Notes: generated from the sequence alone by a model not told the origin. A stretch of 36,416 bases of DNA from Komagataeibacter xylinus NBRC 15237 (GCF_001571345.1 NZ_BCTP01000031.1:1-36416), one strand, 5' to 3'; shown: positions 15,450-23,878, counted from the stretch's first letter. Made by a program: numbers and translations.

Positions 15450-15863
15450 ATGGCCCGTATCCGGCATAAATCACTTGATTGCAGTCCCGGCTGTGCCGTT
15501 GAAGCGACGCTTCAGCTGATCGACGGGAAATGGAAAGGAGTGATCCTCTACCACCTGCTTGAGGGAACCCTGCGCTTTAACGCGATCCGCAGGCGCCTGC
15601 CCAATATCACCCAGCGCATGCTGACAGCCCAGCTCCGCGAACTGGAACAGGACGGGTTTGTGCTGCGGACAGTCTACCCCGAGGTGCCCTCGAAGGTGGA
15701 ATACAGCCTGACCGCACGGGGACGGACCCTGGAGCCGGTCATCATGGCCCTCAAGAAATGGGGGGACGAGAATACCGGGTTCAGGCGGGATCCTGAATCC
15801 TCTGCGGACCTGGACGAGCCTGCCGCCGATTGTCCGGTCTCCTGCGTTCAGGCTGGCGGGTAA
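15450..15863 (+). CDS. HxlR family transcriptional regulator
   Basis: A 137-residue winged-helix regulator. The core reads CAVEATLQLIDGKWKGVILYHLLEG, LRFNAIRRRLPNITQRMLTAQLRELEQDG, and a wing YPEVPSKVEYSLTARG, the HxlR consensus throughout. Cys residues at 9 and 13 (DCSPGC) could be redox or electrophile sensors as in YodB. A second CPVSC is near the C-terminus. ATG 15450 gives the usual start; an ATG 27 codons earlier is possible. It probably represses itself and the divergent oxidoreductase through the palindrome at 15430-15445. Confidence 0.93.
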   Translation: MARIRHKSLDCSPGCAVEATLQLIDGKWKGVILYHLLEGTLRFNAIRRRLPNITQRMLTAQLRELEQDGFVLRTVYPEVPSKVEYSLTARGRTLEPVIMALKKWGDENTGFRRDPESSADLDEPAADCPVSCVQAGG

Positions 15864-16017
15864 GCGGGCACTGTTGGTGATCCGCATCCACGCTGCAGAC
15901 ATGTACCCGGCCCCTCACCCGGAACATAGACGGTTCCCAGTATTTCCTGCCCCAGTCGCATGACGGACAGATATACGGGACACGCTATCGGGCCATGGAA
16001 CCACAGGGGGAAACTGC

Positions 16018-16623
16018 GTGGTAAGACTTCGACGTCGTCGCGTGAAGCCTCCCGACAGGTGCCGGCTGACGGCCCATGAGGCGCAGGTCTGGCGGTCCTT
16101 TCGCGCCGCCATCCAGGGCGAGAAAGGAGAGAGCGCCGTAGCCCATGTGCTCGACCGGAGCGGCCTGGCCGTGCTGCACGACGCCATGCTGCCGGCAGGT
16201 GGCGGCAGGACGACCCAGATTGACCACCTGTTTCTCAGCCCGAGGGGCATCCATGTCGTGGAGACAAAGCGGTATGGCGGCGAACTGACCGGACACCCGG
16301 AAGATGAACGGTGGCGACAACGTTTCGCGGGCGAGGCGCCCGACGCCCCACCCCGACTAATTTACAGCCCGGTGATGCAGAATGCCGCCCATTGCCGCGC
16401 CGTCTACGCGCTGGCCCGCCTCGTGGACCCGACCATCCAGGTCTTCAGCCACGTCGTGATGACGGGAACTGCGGTCCTGTCACCTGCGCTTGTCGCCTGC
16501 ACCCTTTCCCTTTCCGGGTTGGAAACCCTGCTGCACGATCTTGAGCGCAACGTGCCGCGGGGCACACTGACTGACGCATGGCGGCGCATCGGGCTTGCCT
16601 GCCATGCCAGCGGGCATCAGTAA
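16018..16623 (+). CDS. NERD (nuclease-related) domain protein
   Basis: A 201-residue protein with a NERD domain in residues 33-150: GEKGESAVAHVL, then TTQIDHLFLSPRGIHVVETKRYGG with D69, E82 and K84 forming the restriction-endonuclease-like active site. It ends in a helical region with no other domain. NERD proteins are thought to act on DNA, and are often linked to helicases. A UvrD-type helicase gene lies 560 bases away on the other strand. The GTG at 16018 is preceded by a GGGGGAAA stretch. Its stop overlaps the convergent gene by 7 bases. It could be a defence or repair nuclease. Confidence 0.85.
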   Translation: MVRLRRRRVKPPDRCRLTAHEAQVWRSFRAAIQGEKGESAVAHVLDRSGLAVLHDAMLPAGGGRTTQIDHLFLSPRGIHVVETKRYGGELTGHPEDERWRQRFAGEAPDAPPRLIYSPVMQNAAHCRAVYALARLVDPTIQVFSHVVMTGTAVLSPALVACTLSLSGLETLLHDLERNVPRGTLTDAWRRIGLACHASGHQ

Positions 16624-17051
16624 GCGGCCTCCCTGTCGAGAAAATCGAGCAGTTCCGCGATTTCCCCGGTTGAAAGCATGCGCCCACCACAGGCCTCACC
16701 GTCGCGGGGAAAGTCGAGCGGCTCGCCGCCATGATCACGGTTGCCGGCGCTGATCCAGAGTACCCGCTCCGGCTCCTCGGGATCATAATCGAGGCGAACC
16801 CCGAGGCCATCTCCAAGGTCGATGAAATCGGAGAACAGGTCGTCCTCACACCGCAGCGGAAGCGTGCCGATTTCCACACCGACCCATCTGTCGGGAAATC
16901 TGGCCCGGAGAAGGTCGGCGAGCTGGCGCGTATGCAGCCTGAGGTCCGTCGGGTCCCGGACGGGCGGCGGTGGCTCCAGAGGCTGCAGGAAACCCGCCTC
17001 GTCATCATCCCAGTCATCGGGCTCAATCGGCGGCACCGGCTTTTTCGCCAT
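16617..17051 (-). CDS. Hypothetical acidic protein
   Basis: A 144-residue acidic protein, unknown family. A disordered acidic and Pro-rich N-terminus (residues 1-35) is followed by a compact domain with LRLHTRQLADLLRARFPDRW, VGVEIGTLPLRCEDD and a C-terminal helix LSTGEIAELLDFLDREAAY. It ends inside the 3' end of the NERD gene (7-base overlap on opposite strands). It starts 130 bases after the helicase stop on the same strand, so it may be the last gene of that operon. Confidence 0.72.
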   Translation of the reverse strand: MAKKPVPPIEPDDWDDDEAGFLQPLEPPPPVRDPTDLRLHTRQLADLLRARFPDRWVGVEIGTLPLRCEDDLFSDFIDLGDGLGVRLDYDPEEPERVLWISAGNRDHGGEPLDFPRDGEACGGRMLSTGEIAELLDFLDREAAY

Positions 17052-17181
17052 AAATCAGACGTCCTTCGACCAAAAGAAAAGCAATTTAAGACCGAAGCGT
17101 CGGGCGGAACCAGCCTGTTTGGTGCAATGCCCCGGCCGCGCGAACGCATGTCGCCGCTGCCGGAGCATGCATTGTCCGCAT

Positions 17182-19233
17182 TCACAAGCCAAGCGCATTC
17201 AGTTCCTGATCAACCTGCCTCCAACGACCGTCAGACTGGCGTGGTTCGTTCCTGCCGTGATTCCAGCTGCTGACCCGGTTCTCGAGTGGAATTTCGTCAA
17301 TGAACCGGCTCGGACGGGAAGATCCGCCCTGGCGATAATCACAGAACGTGATCGTGGCCTGCTCCATAGCCCGGGTCAGCGCCACATAGGCAAGGCGACG
17401 CTCCTCTTCGGGATTGCGCGACATCGCACCGGGGAAAATCGCCTCTTCCCACGCAGGAAGAAAGACGTGCCGGAATTCCAGTCCTTTCGACCGGTGCATG
17501 GTCATAAGCTGAACGCGATCACGACCTTTTTCTCCAGGTGCTCCGCCTGCCAGTGCCGCATGCTCCAGGAGGTGTTCCACGCGCCGGAAACCCTGGGCCA
17601 GTTCGATCAGTTCCGCGAGGTTCTCCCGCTGGGTTGCGGCTTCATCCGAATCATCAGCCCGCAGCATGTCCAGATACCCTGTTGCCTCGAGCAGGCCGGT
17701 AAGGCGCTCCCCAAGGCTTTCCCCTTCCCGACATCCGATCTGTCTGAGGATCTGGACGAATCCCTGCAGCGCCATGGCACATTTCGGGGGCAGCCGGGTC
17801 CGTGTGGCCGCCGCGCATAGCGACAGACCACCCGCCGAAGCCTCCATCTCGATTTTCCCCAGGCCCCTGGCGCCAAGGCCCCGCGGGGGCCGGTTGGCCA
17901 TCCGCCGAAAAGCTTCATCCGACCTGCGCTCATCAGGCCATGCGCAAAGCGTCAGCAGGGCCAGAGCATCCTTGACGGCAGTACGCTGATAGAAACCCAC
18001 ATCCCCGATGATCTCGTACGGAATGCGAGCGTGGAGCAGTGCTTCCTCCAGCGTTCGGGAGAGCCTGTTCTGGCGGTAAATGATAGCCATGTCATGCCAG
18101 GCGACGCCGGTCGCCGCGCGGCGGCCAATCTCCCGGGTGATCGCCGCAGCTTCCTCGGTGGCGTAGGAGAACCCCAAAACCTCGATCGGGAGGCCCTCGC
18201 CCCGACGTGTAAACAGTCTCTTTTCGATCCGCGACGGGTCAAATGAAATCACCGCGTTCGAAGCATCAAGAATATGGCGGGTGGAACGGAAGTTCTCCTC
18301 CAGCTTGAACATCTTCGCATCAGGAAACTCATGCGGGAAGTTCCGCAGGAAGCCGACTTTCGCCCCGCGCCAGGAATAGATGCTCTGGGAATCATCACCC
18401 ACGCAGAACAGTTCACCAGACGTCCTGCTAAGCAACGTGAGCCACAGGTACTGGGCGCGGTTCACATCCTGAAACTCGTCCGCCATCACGGCCGTAAAAC
18501 GGGCGGACCATCGGCGATGGTATTCTGCATCATGCAACATCGCGAGGGTCGGCCACATCAGCAGATCACCAAAATCCGCCGCGTTCTGCTCGCGCAAGAT
18601 CGCCTGGTAACGACCATACAGCCCGACCACAAAGCGCCAGCTTTCATGATCCACATGGAGATTCGCCGACTGTCGCCTGCGGATCAGGCTTTCAACATGC
18701 GCGAAAGCAGCCACCGGTGTGATCAGATCCTCTTTCAGCCGCGCAATCCGCTCGGCCATTTTTTTAATCTGTCTCGCGTCTCCTGGCGCTCCTTCCTGCG
18801 GCACGGGAAGCTTTTCCTTCGGGACAGTCCTGATCAGGCGGCGGACAATGGCGAGACTGTCCTCGGCGTCACGAATGTCAAAGCCGCTACGCAATTGCGC
18901 CACTTCAGGCTCGGCCCGTAGCTGTCGGGCAGCCAGGGCATGAAAGGTTCCAAGCCATGTCGGTACCGAGTACGGCCCAAGAACGTCTCCGATGCGCTTG
19001 CGCATTTCCTGGGCGGCCTTGTTGGTAAAGGTTACACAGAGAATCTGGCCAGGAACCATGCCATGCAGTTCGACGCGGGTTGCGACCCCGGCTGTCAGGG
19101 TTTTGGTCTTGCCGGTGCCTGCCCCTGCCAGAACCAGAACATATCCCAGCGCCATCGCCGCACGCCGCTGTTCTGGCGTCAGACTGTCAAGGACGGGCGC
19201 AAGAGCGCGTGGAACGGGAAGATCACCGATCAT
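17182..19233 (-). CDS. UvrD/Rep-type superfamily 1 helicase
   Basis: A 683-residue 3'-5' DNA helicase with all motifs: I GAGTGKT (37-43), Ia VTFTNKAAQEM, II DEFQD near 251, III VGDDSQSIYSWRGA, IV EENFRST, V TMHRSKGLEF and VI YVALTRAMEQATI. It is shorter than housekeeping UvrD (about 720) and lacks an obvious UvrD C-terminal Tudor region. ATG 19233 is preferred over one 9 codons earlier because it makes a 4-base ATGA overlap with the preceding gene. It probably works with the coupled 185-residue protein and possibly the Toprim protein in plasmid DNA processing or defence. Confidence 0.95.
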   Translation of the reverse strand: MIGDLPVPRALAPVLDSLTPEQRRAAMALGYVLVLAGAGTGKTKTLTAGVATRVELHGMVPGQILCVTFTNKAAQEMRKRIGDVLGPYSVPTWLGTFHALAARQLRAEPEVAQLRSGFDIRDAEDSLAIVRRLIRTVPKEKLPVPQEGAPGDARQIKKMAERIARLKEDLITPVAAFAHVESLIRRRQSANLHVDHESWRFVVGLYGRYQAILREQNAADFGDLLMWPTLAMLHDAEYHRRWSARFTAVMADEFQDVNRAQYLWLTLLSRTSGELFCVGDDSQSIYSWRGAKVGFLRNFPHEFPDAKMFKLEENFRSTRHILDASNAVISFDPSRIEKRLFTRRGEGLPIEVLGFSYATEEAAAITREIGRRAATGVAWHDMAIIYRQNRLSRTLEEALLHARIPYEIIGDVGFYQRTAVKDALALLTLCAWPDERRSDEAFRRMANRPPRGLGARGLGKIEMEASAGGLSLCAAATRTRLPPKCAMALQGFVQILRQIGCREGESLGERLTGLLEATGYLDMLRADDSDEAATQRENLAELIELAQGFRRVEHLLEHAALAGGAPGEKGRDRVQLMTMHRSKGLEFRHVFLPAWEEAIFPGAMSRNPEEERRLAYVALTRAMEQATITFCDYRQGGSSRPSRFIDEIPLENRVSSWNHGRNEPRQSDGRWRQVDQELNALGL

Positions 19234-19787
19234 AGCTCTTCCAGCCCTTCCGCCACGCAACCCGGGGTGGTGGTGATCTTACCGGTCGAGAGCAGGATCG
19301 TCGCCGGACAGAAAAGATCCCAGTTCCCAAGCCCGCGTTCCCAGTGTCCATCGATAACCAGGCCCACAGGACAGCCCGGCCGCTCGTACAGGCGGACTGC
19401 ACTTTGCGGTATCGGGGGATCATCTTCTGCCTGCGCCAGACGCTGGCGCAGGTGGCGGTTCCAGATGCTCCGGGCCGAGCGCGACCCGGCAAACGTCCGC
19501 GAAAGGTCTGCCTTCATCGCCAGACGCGCAATCCCCAGATCCGCATAGTCTGAAACATATCCCATGACCCTCTCCTGTGTGAGATGATCCTGCGCGCAGG
19601 ACCGTTTGGCGCCCACCTCTGTGGCACGCCAGCCGTAAATGACGATCATCCCGTGATCGTCAGTGAAGGAGGCGATGCGGCCTGCCAAGTCCCGGCCTCG
19701 AGCCATGGAGGCCGCGCGTTGCCCCGCAATCGACGAGCCACGTATTTCCGCATATCCATCGCCACCCTGGCAGAGCCGTTCGGGCAT
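19230..19787 (-). CDS. Unknown protein coupled to the UvrD-type helicase
   Basis: A 185-residue protein with no family I recognise. It has a mixed domain with IASFTDDHGMIVIYGWRATEVG, a basic middle (SARSIWNRHLRQRL) and a hydrophobic strand-rich end (PVGLVIDGHW, then NWDLFCPATILLSTGK). Its stop overlaps the helicase start (ATGA), so dosage of the two is tied and they may form a complex. It lies 82 bases downstream of the Toprim gene. No good ribosome site precedes ATG 19787, so the start is tentative. Confidence 0.75.
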   Translation of the reverse strand: MPERLCQGGDGYAEIRGSSIAGQRAASMARGRDLAGRIASFTDDHGMIVIYGWRATEVGAKRSCAQDHLTQERVMGYVSDYADLGIARLAMKADLSRTFAGSRSARSIWNRHLRQRLAQAEDDPPIPQSAVRLYERPGCPVGLVIDGHWERGLGNWDLFCPATILLSTGKITTTPGCVAEGLEEL

Positions 19788-19869
19788 GCGCGCGGGCCTG
19801 CAGATATCTGGACAAAGCCTGCACCTCGTGATGCCGTCTGTCCGGTGATCCCAAAGGATTTACGCTGGT

Positions 19870-21069
19870 TCACAAGGACATCCCCGGCGATGAACCTAGC
19901 CGTGGTCCGGCAGGCTTCCCGACAGGTTCAGACGGAGCAGGCAATGAGGCGTCCGAAACCCGCAGCGGCCGCTGCGTGCCGTGCGCCTCGGCCTGACCCA
20001 GCCATGACGGAGATACCGTCTCCGGCTGCGCTTTCGCCCCTGAACCCAGGACTTCGGACAGACGGCACAAGGGCGCAACGGGAACAGAACCTGCCTGCAT
20101 TCCTTCCCTGCGGGTCCTCAGGACCGCGTTCCAGTCCTCTCCCGGCCCTTTCGGAGATATCCGCCCAGACCAGAGACCGACGTCCTGCGCCATCGCAGCG
20201 AATTTCCCGGCATAACGATCCCCCTGCAGGTCGTTATCAACGGCAACAACCAGTCGCGCTTCAGGCTGGGCGGCGACCTGCGTCATGACCCGCTTCAGGT
20301 TCGCTTCGCTCTCTGGGCTCATGCCGCCACCCGTCGAGGTATAGAGCGTTCCTTTCGGAAAGCGATCGAGTGCAGCAAAGGACAATGCATCAATGGCCGC
20401 CTCGGTGACGACAAGGCGCGTCACCGGTTCTTCTCCCCCGTCGGCCCGGAAACCAAAGAGACGCTTGCCAACCCCGCCCGTCGAAAACCCCTTGTAATCC
20501 GGCCCCCGCATTTCCATGCCGGTGAACTGCCCGTCCGCATCCCGGTGGCCGAACCAGGCAGTTCCGTGCGGGCCTTCCTTCAGCGCCCCCTGCTGTCCGG
20601 CAATCGCGACAAGATGGTCGGGCAACCCACGGATCTCCGTCAGATAGCGCCATGCAGCCGTCCCCTGTCCAGGTGCGGCACGACGGTTCCACAGTTCAGC
20701 GGGATCGCGCCGCGGTCTGTCATCGGCTCCCTTCGTACGCTCGACAACTTCGAGCGTCGGGCTCCTGCCGATCAGGGCGCGAAGTTCCTGCCTGACATGA
20801 CCGAGGTTCTTCGAGGGATCGAGATACTGGACAAGCTTGAAGACATCACCTTTGCCGTCGCCCTTGGGGTCCCACCAGCCCTTGCCATCGTGATTGACAA
20901 TAATGGCCTCACTGTCACGGCGAAATTTCAGGTTACGTGCGGAACGCTGCGCGGTGGCCTGCCGATCCAGCCGGAACCCGGCTTTCTCCAGCACAACGGC
21001 GCAGTTTACAGCATTGCGAAGCTCATCAAGTTCTCTTTGCTGTGCTTCTGGGGAAGACGTGTAAGCCAT
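19870..21069 (-). CDS. Toprim domain (DUF3991-type) primase-like protein
   Basis: A 399-residue protein of the plasmid DUF3991/Toprim_2 group. The N-terminal domain (about 1-105) holds NHDGKGWWDPKGDGKGDVFKL, the primase-like segment. The Toprim fold follows with E223 in VVTEAAIDALSF and the Asp pair D278, D280 in VVAVDNDLQGD, the metal-binding acids. A CHC2 zinc finger is not visible. ATG 21069 has GGAG 8 bases upstream; a GTG three codons earlier lacks one. The C-terminal 70 residues are Pro/Ser-rich. Its likely job is priming or processing the transferred strand. Confidence 0.9.
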   Translation of the reverse strand: MAYTSSPEAQQRELDELRNAVNCAVVLEKAGFRLDRQATAQRSARNLKFRRDSEAIIVNHDGKGWWDPKGDGKGDVFKLVQYLDPSKNLGHVRQELRALIGRSPTLEVVERTKGADDRPRRDPAELWNRRAAPGQGTAAWRYLTEIRGLPDHLVAIAGQQGALKEGPHGTAWFGHRDADGQFTGMEMRGPDYKGFSTGGVGKRLFGFRADGGEEPVTRLVVTEAAIDALSFAALDRFPKGTLYTSTGGGMSPESEANLKRVMTQVAAQPEARLVVAVDNDLQGDRYAGKFAAMAQDVGLWSGRISPKGPGEDWNAVLRTRREGMQAGSVPVAPLCRLSEVLGSGAKAQPETVSPSWLGQAEAHGTQRPLRVSDASLPAPSEPVGKPAGPRLGSSPGMSL

Positions 21070-21257
21070 GAAAGACACTCCTTCACGAACAGCATGGGTT
21101 GTGTTTCAGACCGCTCCGGTATTTACGGTGAGTATTTGAGATGATCGTGCGGAAACATCCGACAACCTCTGTATGGTTCGTCGAGATATTGCGTCCTGAT
21201 ATTCCGCGTTGAGGGTTTTTATTCTGCGTAACCTGCAAAAGAATACAGGACGCACGA

Positions 21258-21410
21258 ATGGCTGCAGTTTACGCGCGGCAGCAAACGGCATGTGCCCGCG
21301 CCACTGCGCGCGCATTACCGGGACTATGGATGAGCGGGCACTCACGACGCCAGATACTCCCTGTGGAGGATCCCGTCTGCGCCCACATCATGCGACTGAC
21401 GAAAAAATAA
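21258..21410 (+). CDS. Possible small protein
   Basis: A 50-residue frame (MAAVYARQQTACARATARAL to MRLTKK) with AGGA 7 bases before the ATG, in an otherwise empty 580-base gap. It has two Cys and a basic end. No family is recognised. It may be chance. Confidence 0.28.
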   Translation: MAAVYARQQTACARATARALPGLWMSGHSRRQILPVEDPVCAHIMRLTKK

Positions 21411-21608
21411 GGTTCACGAACCCGCTTAAAGGCCGATGGAGAAACAGGAGAGACACAGTTCATCCCCGATGTGGACGGACGACCGGCGTTCCGATATCGG
21501 CCGACAGGCTTTCCCGACCGCCCGCGCCATCAGGTCGAACAGGCCTCATAAGTATTCATGACGAGAACTGGCGCGGCAAAAGCCGCACTTTCTTCTCCCT
21601 GAACAGGC
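21411..21608. other. Intergenic, nothing recognised
   Basis: The gap between the Toprim gene (upstream end 21069) and ssb (stop 21650) spans about 580 bases. Apart from the possible small frame at 21258 and the hairpin at 21609, I see no repeat, promoter pair or RNA with confidence. The Toprim operon promoter should lie in 21080-21230. Confidence 0.4.
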
Positions 21609-21637
21609 AAAATGCTCCGGGTCATTGACGACCCGGA
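21609..21637 (-). terminator. ssb terminator
   Basis: Minus-strand TCCGGGTC-gtcaat-GACCCGGA forms 8 perfect pairs 13 bases after the ssb stop and is followed by GCATTTTGC. The U-run is short, so it may be a modest terminator. Confidence 0.55.
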
Positions 21638-21649
21638 ACATCGCGCGGC

Positions 21650-22120
21650 CTAAAACGGGATTTCGTCATCCACTTCCTGCGCGTTGGAAGTTGCGGCAGG
21701 AACGGGGCGCTGTGCAGCGCTCCGCGAGGGACGCTCTTCATCAAAACGTCCATCGCCCGTGCTTCGACCATTGGCCAGCACCTTCAGGTTTCCATCAAAC
21801 CGATCAATGATGATCTCGGTCACATAACGGTCCTGTCCCTGCTGATCGGTCCATTTGCGTGTCTCGAGATGGCCTTCGACATAGACCAGCGTTCCCTTCT
21901 GGCACCGACGTTCGATCACGGCCGAAAGGTGATCGTTGAAAGAGACGACACGGTGCCACTGGGTTTTTTCCCGGCGCTCGCCGCTCGCGCGATCGGTCCA
22001 GGTTTCACTTGTCGCCACGCCGAAGGATGCGATTTTGCCCTCCCCTTCCCTACGTGCGGCAAGCTCCGGATCCCTGCCCAGGTGACCGATGACGATGGCG
22101 CGATTGACTGACTGGCTCAT
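21650..22120 (-). CDS. ssb: Single-stranded DNA-binding protein
   Basis: A 156-residue SSB. The OB fold (1-112) has NRAIVIGHLGRDPE, TSETWTDRASGERREKTQWHRVV and YVEGHLETRKW. A short Ser/Pro linker leads to the acidic tip DDEIPF, which docks partner proteins. Plasmid SSBs coat incoming single strands after conjugation and damp the SOS response. AAGGA lies about 9 bases before ATG 22120. The leader is unusual: a 26-base near-perfect stem with inner hairpins (22155-22351) separates the gene from AT-rich promoter-like DNA. Confidence 0.97.
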   Translation of the reverse strand: MSQSVNRAIVIGHLGRDPELAARREGEGKIASFGVATSETWTDRASGERREKTQWHRVVSFNDHLSAVIERRCQKGTLVYVEGHLETRKWTDQQGQDRYVTEIIIDRFDGNLKVLANGRSTGDGRFDEERPSRSAAQRPVPAATSNAQEVDDEIPF

Positions 22121-22154
22121 GGTCTTGTTCCTTTTTTCCTTCCTGGTCGTCTCC

Positions 22155-22351
22155 GGCCCCTGCCGGATCTCTGACCTGGTGCGGTCGCGCGGAAGCGGGC
22201 CACAGGCGGCGGGCGCAACCTCTCGGGGCGGCAGTGGTGCGGAAGCCGCGCATGCGGCTTCACGGTGCCGTCCCGACCGCAGGCCTGGGGGTTGCGCCCG
22301 ACGACGACCGCTTCAGACCGCAAAAACCAGGTCAGAGACCCGGCAGGGGCC
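22155..22351 (-). promoter_or_regulatory. Highly structured ssb leader
   Basis: Arms 22155-22180 and 22326-22351 pair over 26 bases with one mismatch. In the ssb-sense RNA that mismatch becomes G-U. Inside, GCGGTC/GACCGC (22181-22186, 22316-22321) continues the stem after four bulged A. Further in are GGGCGCAACC/GGTTGCGCCC (22211-22220, 22290-22299, perfect) and GAAGCCGC-gcat-GCGGCTTC (22242-22261, perfect). The structure ends 34 bases before the ssb start. It may control ssb translation or message stability, or act as a DNA cruciform. Confidence 0.65.
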
Positions 22352-22359
22352 GAGGTCAT

Positions 22360-22470
22360 GCTTTTGGATTTTGATTTCTGTTTTATTTTCCTATTTCGCT
22401 CATAATCGTGTCATTTATTCTTGTACAATTATGATAGTCGTCCTAGAATTTCCCTGTCTCTACATTGGGA
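22360..22470. promoter_or_regulatory. AT-rich divergent promoter region between ssb and the 170-residue gene
   Basis: AT-rich DNA follows directly on the ssb leader structure. CTGTTTTATTT at 22378-22388 is identical to 25623-25633 and close to 13471-13481, each upstream of a minus-strand gene. On the plus strand TTGTACAATTATGATAGTC at about 22421-22439 could hold a -10 box for the gene at 22478. Confidence 0.45.
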
Positions 22471-22477
22471 GTTCATC

Positions 22478-22990
22478 ATGGCCGTGATTACTGCGTCGGA
22501 AGGCCGCATCACCCTGAAGGCCGACTTTCATCCCGAACTGGCAATCCAGGCCCGACGTTACAGGGGACGTTTTCTCGGCAAGGAAATCGGCTGGTCCTTC
22601 CTCCCCGAACACGAGCCGGCGATCCGCCAGATCTGCCAGGCCCTGTATGGCGTGGATGGCACGCCAGATGCGTGGCATGACTGCTGCACCGTGCAGGTCG
22701 AAGTCGACGAGCAGGATGTCAGGGCACCGCTGTGGCGCCAGTTCAACGCCGATATTTACCTCGGTGGCCGTCACGTTGTCGGTGTTTTTGGTCCCCGTCA
22801 GGCAGTTCGAACCGGCAGGGGCATAAAATTCCTGCGCGGCCAGCCGCATTGCGCTACCCGGATTGGCGCCTACCACATGGAGGTACCCACCGGCAGCATT
22901 CTGGAAATCCGGAAATATCCGCGTGCCGCACTGGCGTTCCTGGGCAGGTGCCTCGACGGGCATGGCTCCTGGCACGTGGCCCAGGGCTAG
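22478..22990 (+). CDS. Hypothetical plasmid protein
   Basis: A 170-residue protein of unknown family. The N-terminus (ITLKADFHPELAIQARRYRGRFLGKEIGWSF and LPEHEPAIRQICQALYG) looks like a small alpha-beta domain in which a Trp strand compares a value with a template, as in HARP-like modules, but that is only a resemblance. The C-terminal half is strand-rich (VVGVFGPRQAVRTGRG, ILEIRKYPRAALAFLG). GGGAG lies 6 bases before ATG 22478. The leader GGAGTTCATCATG is identical to that before the gene at 24258. Its end overlaps the convergent minus-strand gene by 4 bases. Confidence 0.75.
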   Translation: MAVITASEGRITLKADFHPELAIQARRYRGRFLGKEIGWSFLPEHEPAIRQICQALYGVDGTPDAWHDCCTVQVEVDEQDVRAPLWRQFNADIYLGGRHVVGVFGPRQAVRTGRGIKFLRGQPHCATRIGAYHMEVPTGSILEIRKYPRAALAFLGRCLDGHGSWHVAQG

Positions 22991-23493
22991 AGCAGCCCGA
23001 GTTGCACGGTGGGCACGGGTGCATCCGCTGACGTCGCTGTTCCGCCATGCTTTGCCTGCAGACGGGCCAGCTCCACTTTCTCGCGCGCAACCTGTTCCTC
23101 GCGGGCACGGCTCGTCCATACCTCGACCAGCAGGTTTTCCCGGACACGCTTCCCGATTTCCTTCTCTACATCCGACCAGACAAAAGTCGGGTCGCCCCAG
23201 CAGGGATATCGCGCAACCTGATCGAGGAAATCGCGCCGTGTGGCTGCATTTTCGAACCATGTCTGCGCGAAGCCGGTCCGATTATAATGCGCGATAAATC
23301 CGAACATATTGCTCAGCCGGTTATACAGGGCCGGGGTAAATTTTTCTGCAGGCATTCCGAGTGCGATGAACAGCAGGATCGCATTACCAAGCTTTGCCTT
23401 TTGCTGGGCCGTCGCCCATTGGGTGGGTTTCAGGACAACCGGGTCGAAAGGCGGGATCCGAAGCCGCTCGCACAGGATCGGCCCCGCCGTCAT
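22987..23493 (-). CDS. Hypothetical protein, last gene of the ardC cluster
   Basis: A 168-residue protein, unknown family. Residues 25-90 are helical and aromatic-rich (TPALYNRLSNMFGFIAHYNRTGF). A long charged coiled-coil segment (VWSDVEKEIGKRVRENLL, then VAREKVELARLQAKHGG) follows, and the tail VPTVQLGLL looks like a QLxL-type clamp motif, which is only a suggestion. ATG 23493 is preferred because it overlaps the stop of the preceding mini-gene (ATGA) and has GGAG upstream. An ATG six codons earlier is possible. Confidence 0.75.
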   Translation of the reverse strand: MTAGPILCERLRIPPFDPVVLKPTQWATAQQKAKLGNAILLFIALGMPAEKFTPALYNRLSNMFGFIAHYNRTGFAQTWFENAATRRDFLDQVARYPCWGDPTFVWSDVEKEIGKRVRENLLVEVWTSRAREEQVAREKVELARLQAKHGGTATSADAPVPTVQLGLL

Positions 23494-23585
23494 GACACCT
23501 GGCTCCGGCATCGATAGCCGTTATGAAAGCGGTTCACATCCGGCAGATCCGGAGAATACCCCTCGCCCAGACTCTCTTCACTCAT
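23490..23585 (-). CDS. 31-residue mini-gene with overlaps on both sides
   Basis: Reads MSEESLGEGYSPDLPDVNRF then HNGYRCRSQVS. Its ATG overlaps the stop of the 98-residue gene (ATGA at 23582-23585) and its stop overlaps the start of the 168-residue gene (ATGA at 23490-23493). Two such overlaps in a compact operon are unlikely by chance. GGAAGG lies directly before the ATG, so translation probably depends on reinitiation. Function unknown. Confidence 0.55.
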   Translation of the reverse strand: MSEESLGEGYSPDLPDVNRFHNGYRCRSQVS

Positions 23586-23878
23586 CCTTCCAGATAGCGC
23601 ACTGCCACGGTCACACGGCGCGCATTGGCGAGGCTGCGCAATACGACCAGATCCGAGCGGCCCCGCATATAACGGTCTTCCCAGAGACCGGTGACGGGGT
23701 TCTGCGCAGCCGCCCCCATCGTGCCGTTCAGAAAGCATTCCACGATCCACGGCCGGGTCCGATAGGGACGTCCTGAAACAGGGGCCGGAAGACGGAAGAT
23801 GGTGCCACTGGCAATGGTCCCGACCCGGAGCGGATTATTACCGCCCTGGAATGGAGACGTATAATACTGGCGGATCAT
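23582..23878 (-). CDS. Hypothetical protein of the ardC cluster
   Basis: A 98-residue, basic, strand-rich protein (GTIASGTIFRLPAPVSGRPY, then RTRPWIVECFLNGTMGA) ending in a helix and strand (RSLANARRVTVAVRYLEG). Unknown family. Its start overlaps the previous stop (ATGA at 23875) and GGAG stands 7 bases upstream. It belongs to a tight operon of small genes behind ardC. Confidence 0.75.
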   Translation of the reverse strand: MIRQYYTSPFQGGNNPLRVGTIASGTIFRLPAPVSGRPYRTRPWIVECFLNGTMGAAAQNPVTGLWEDRYMRGRSDLVVLRSLANARRVTVAVRYLEG

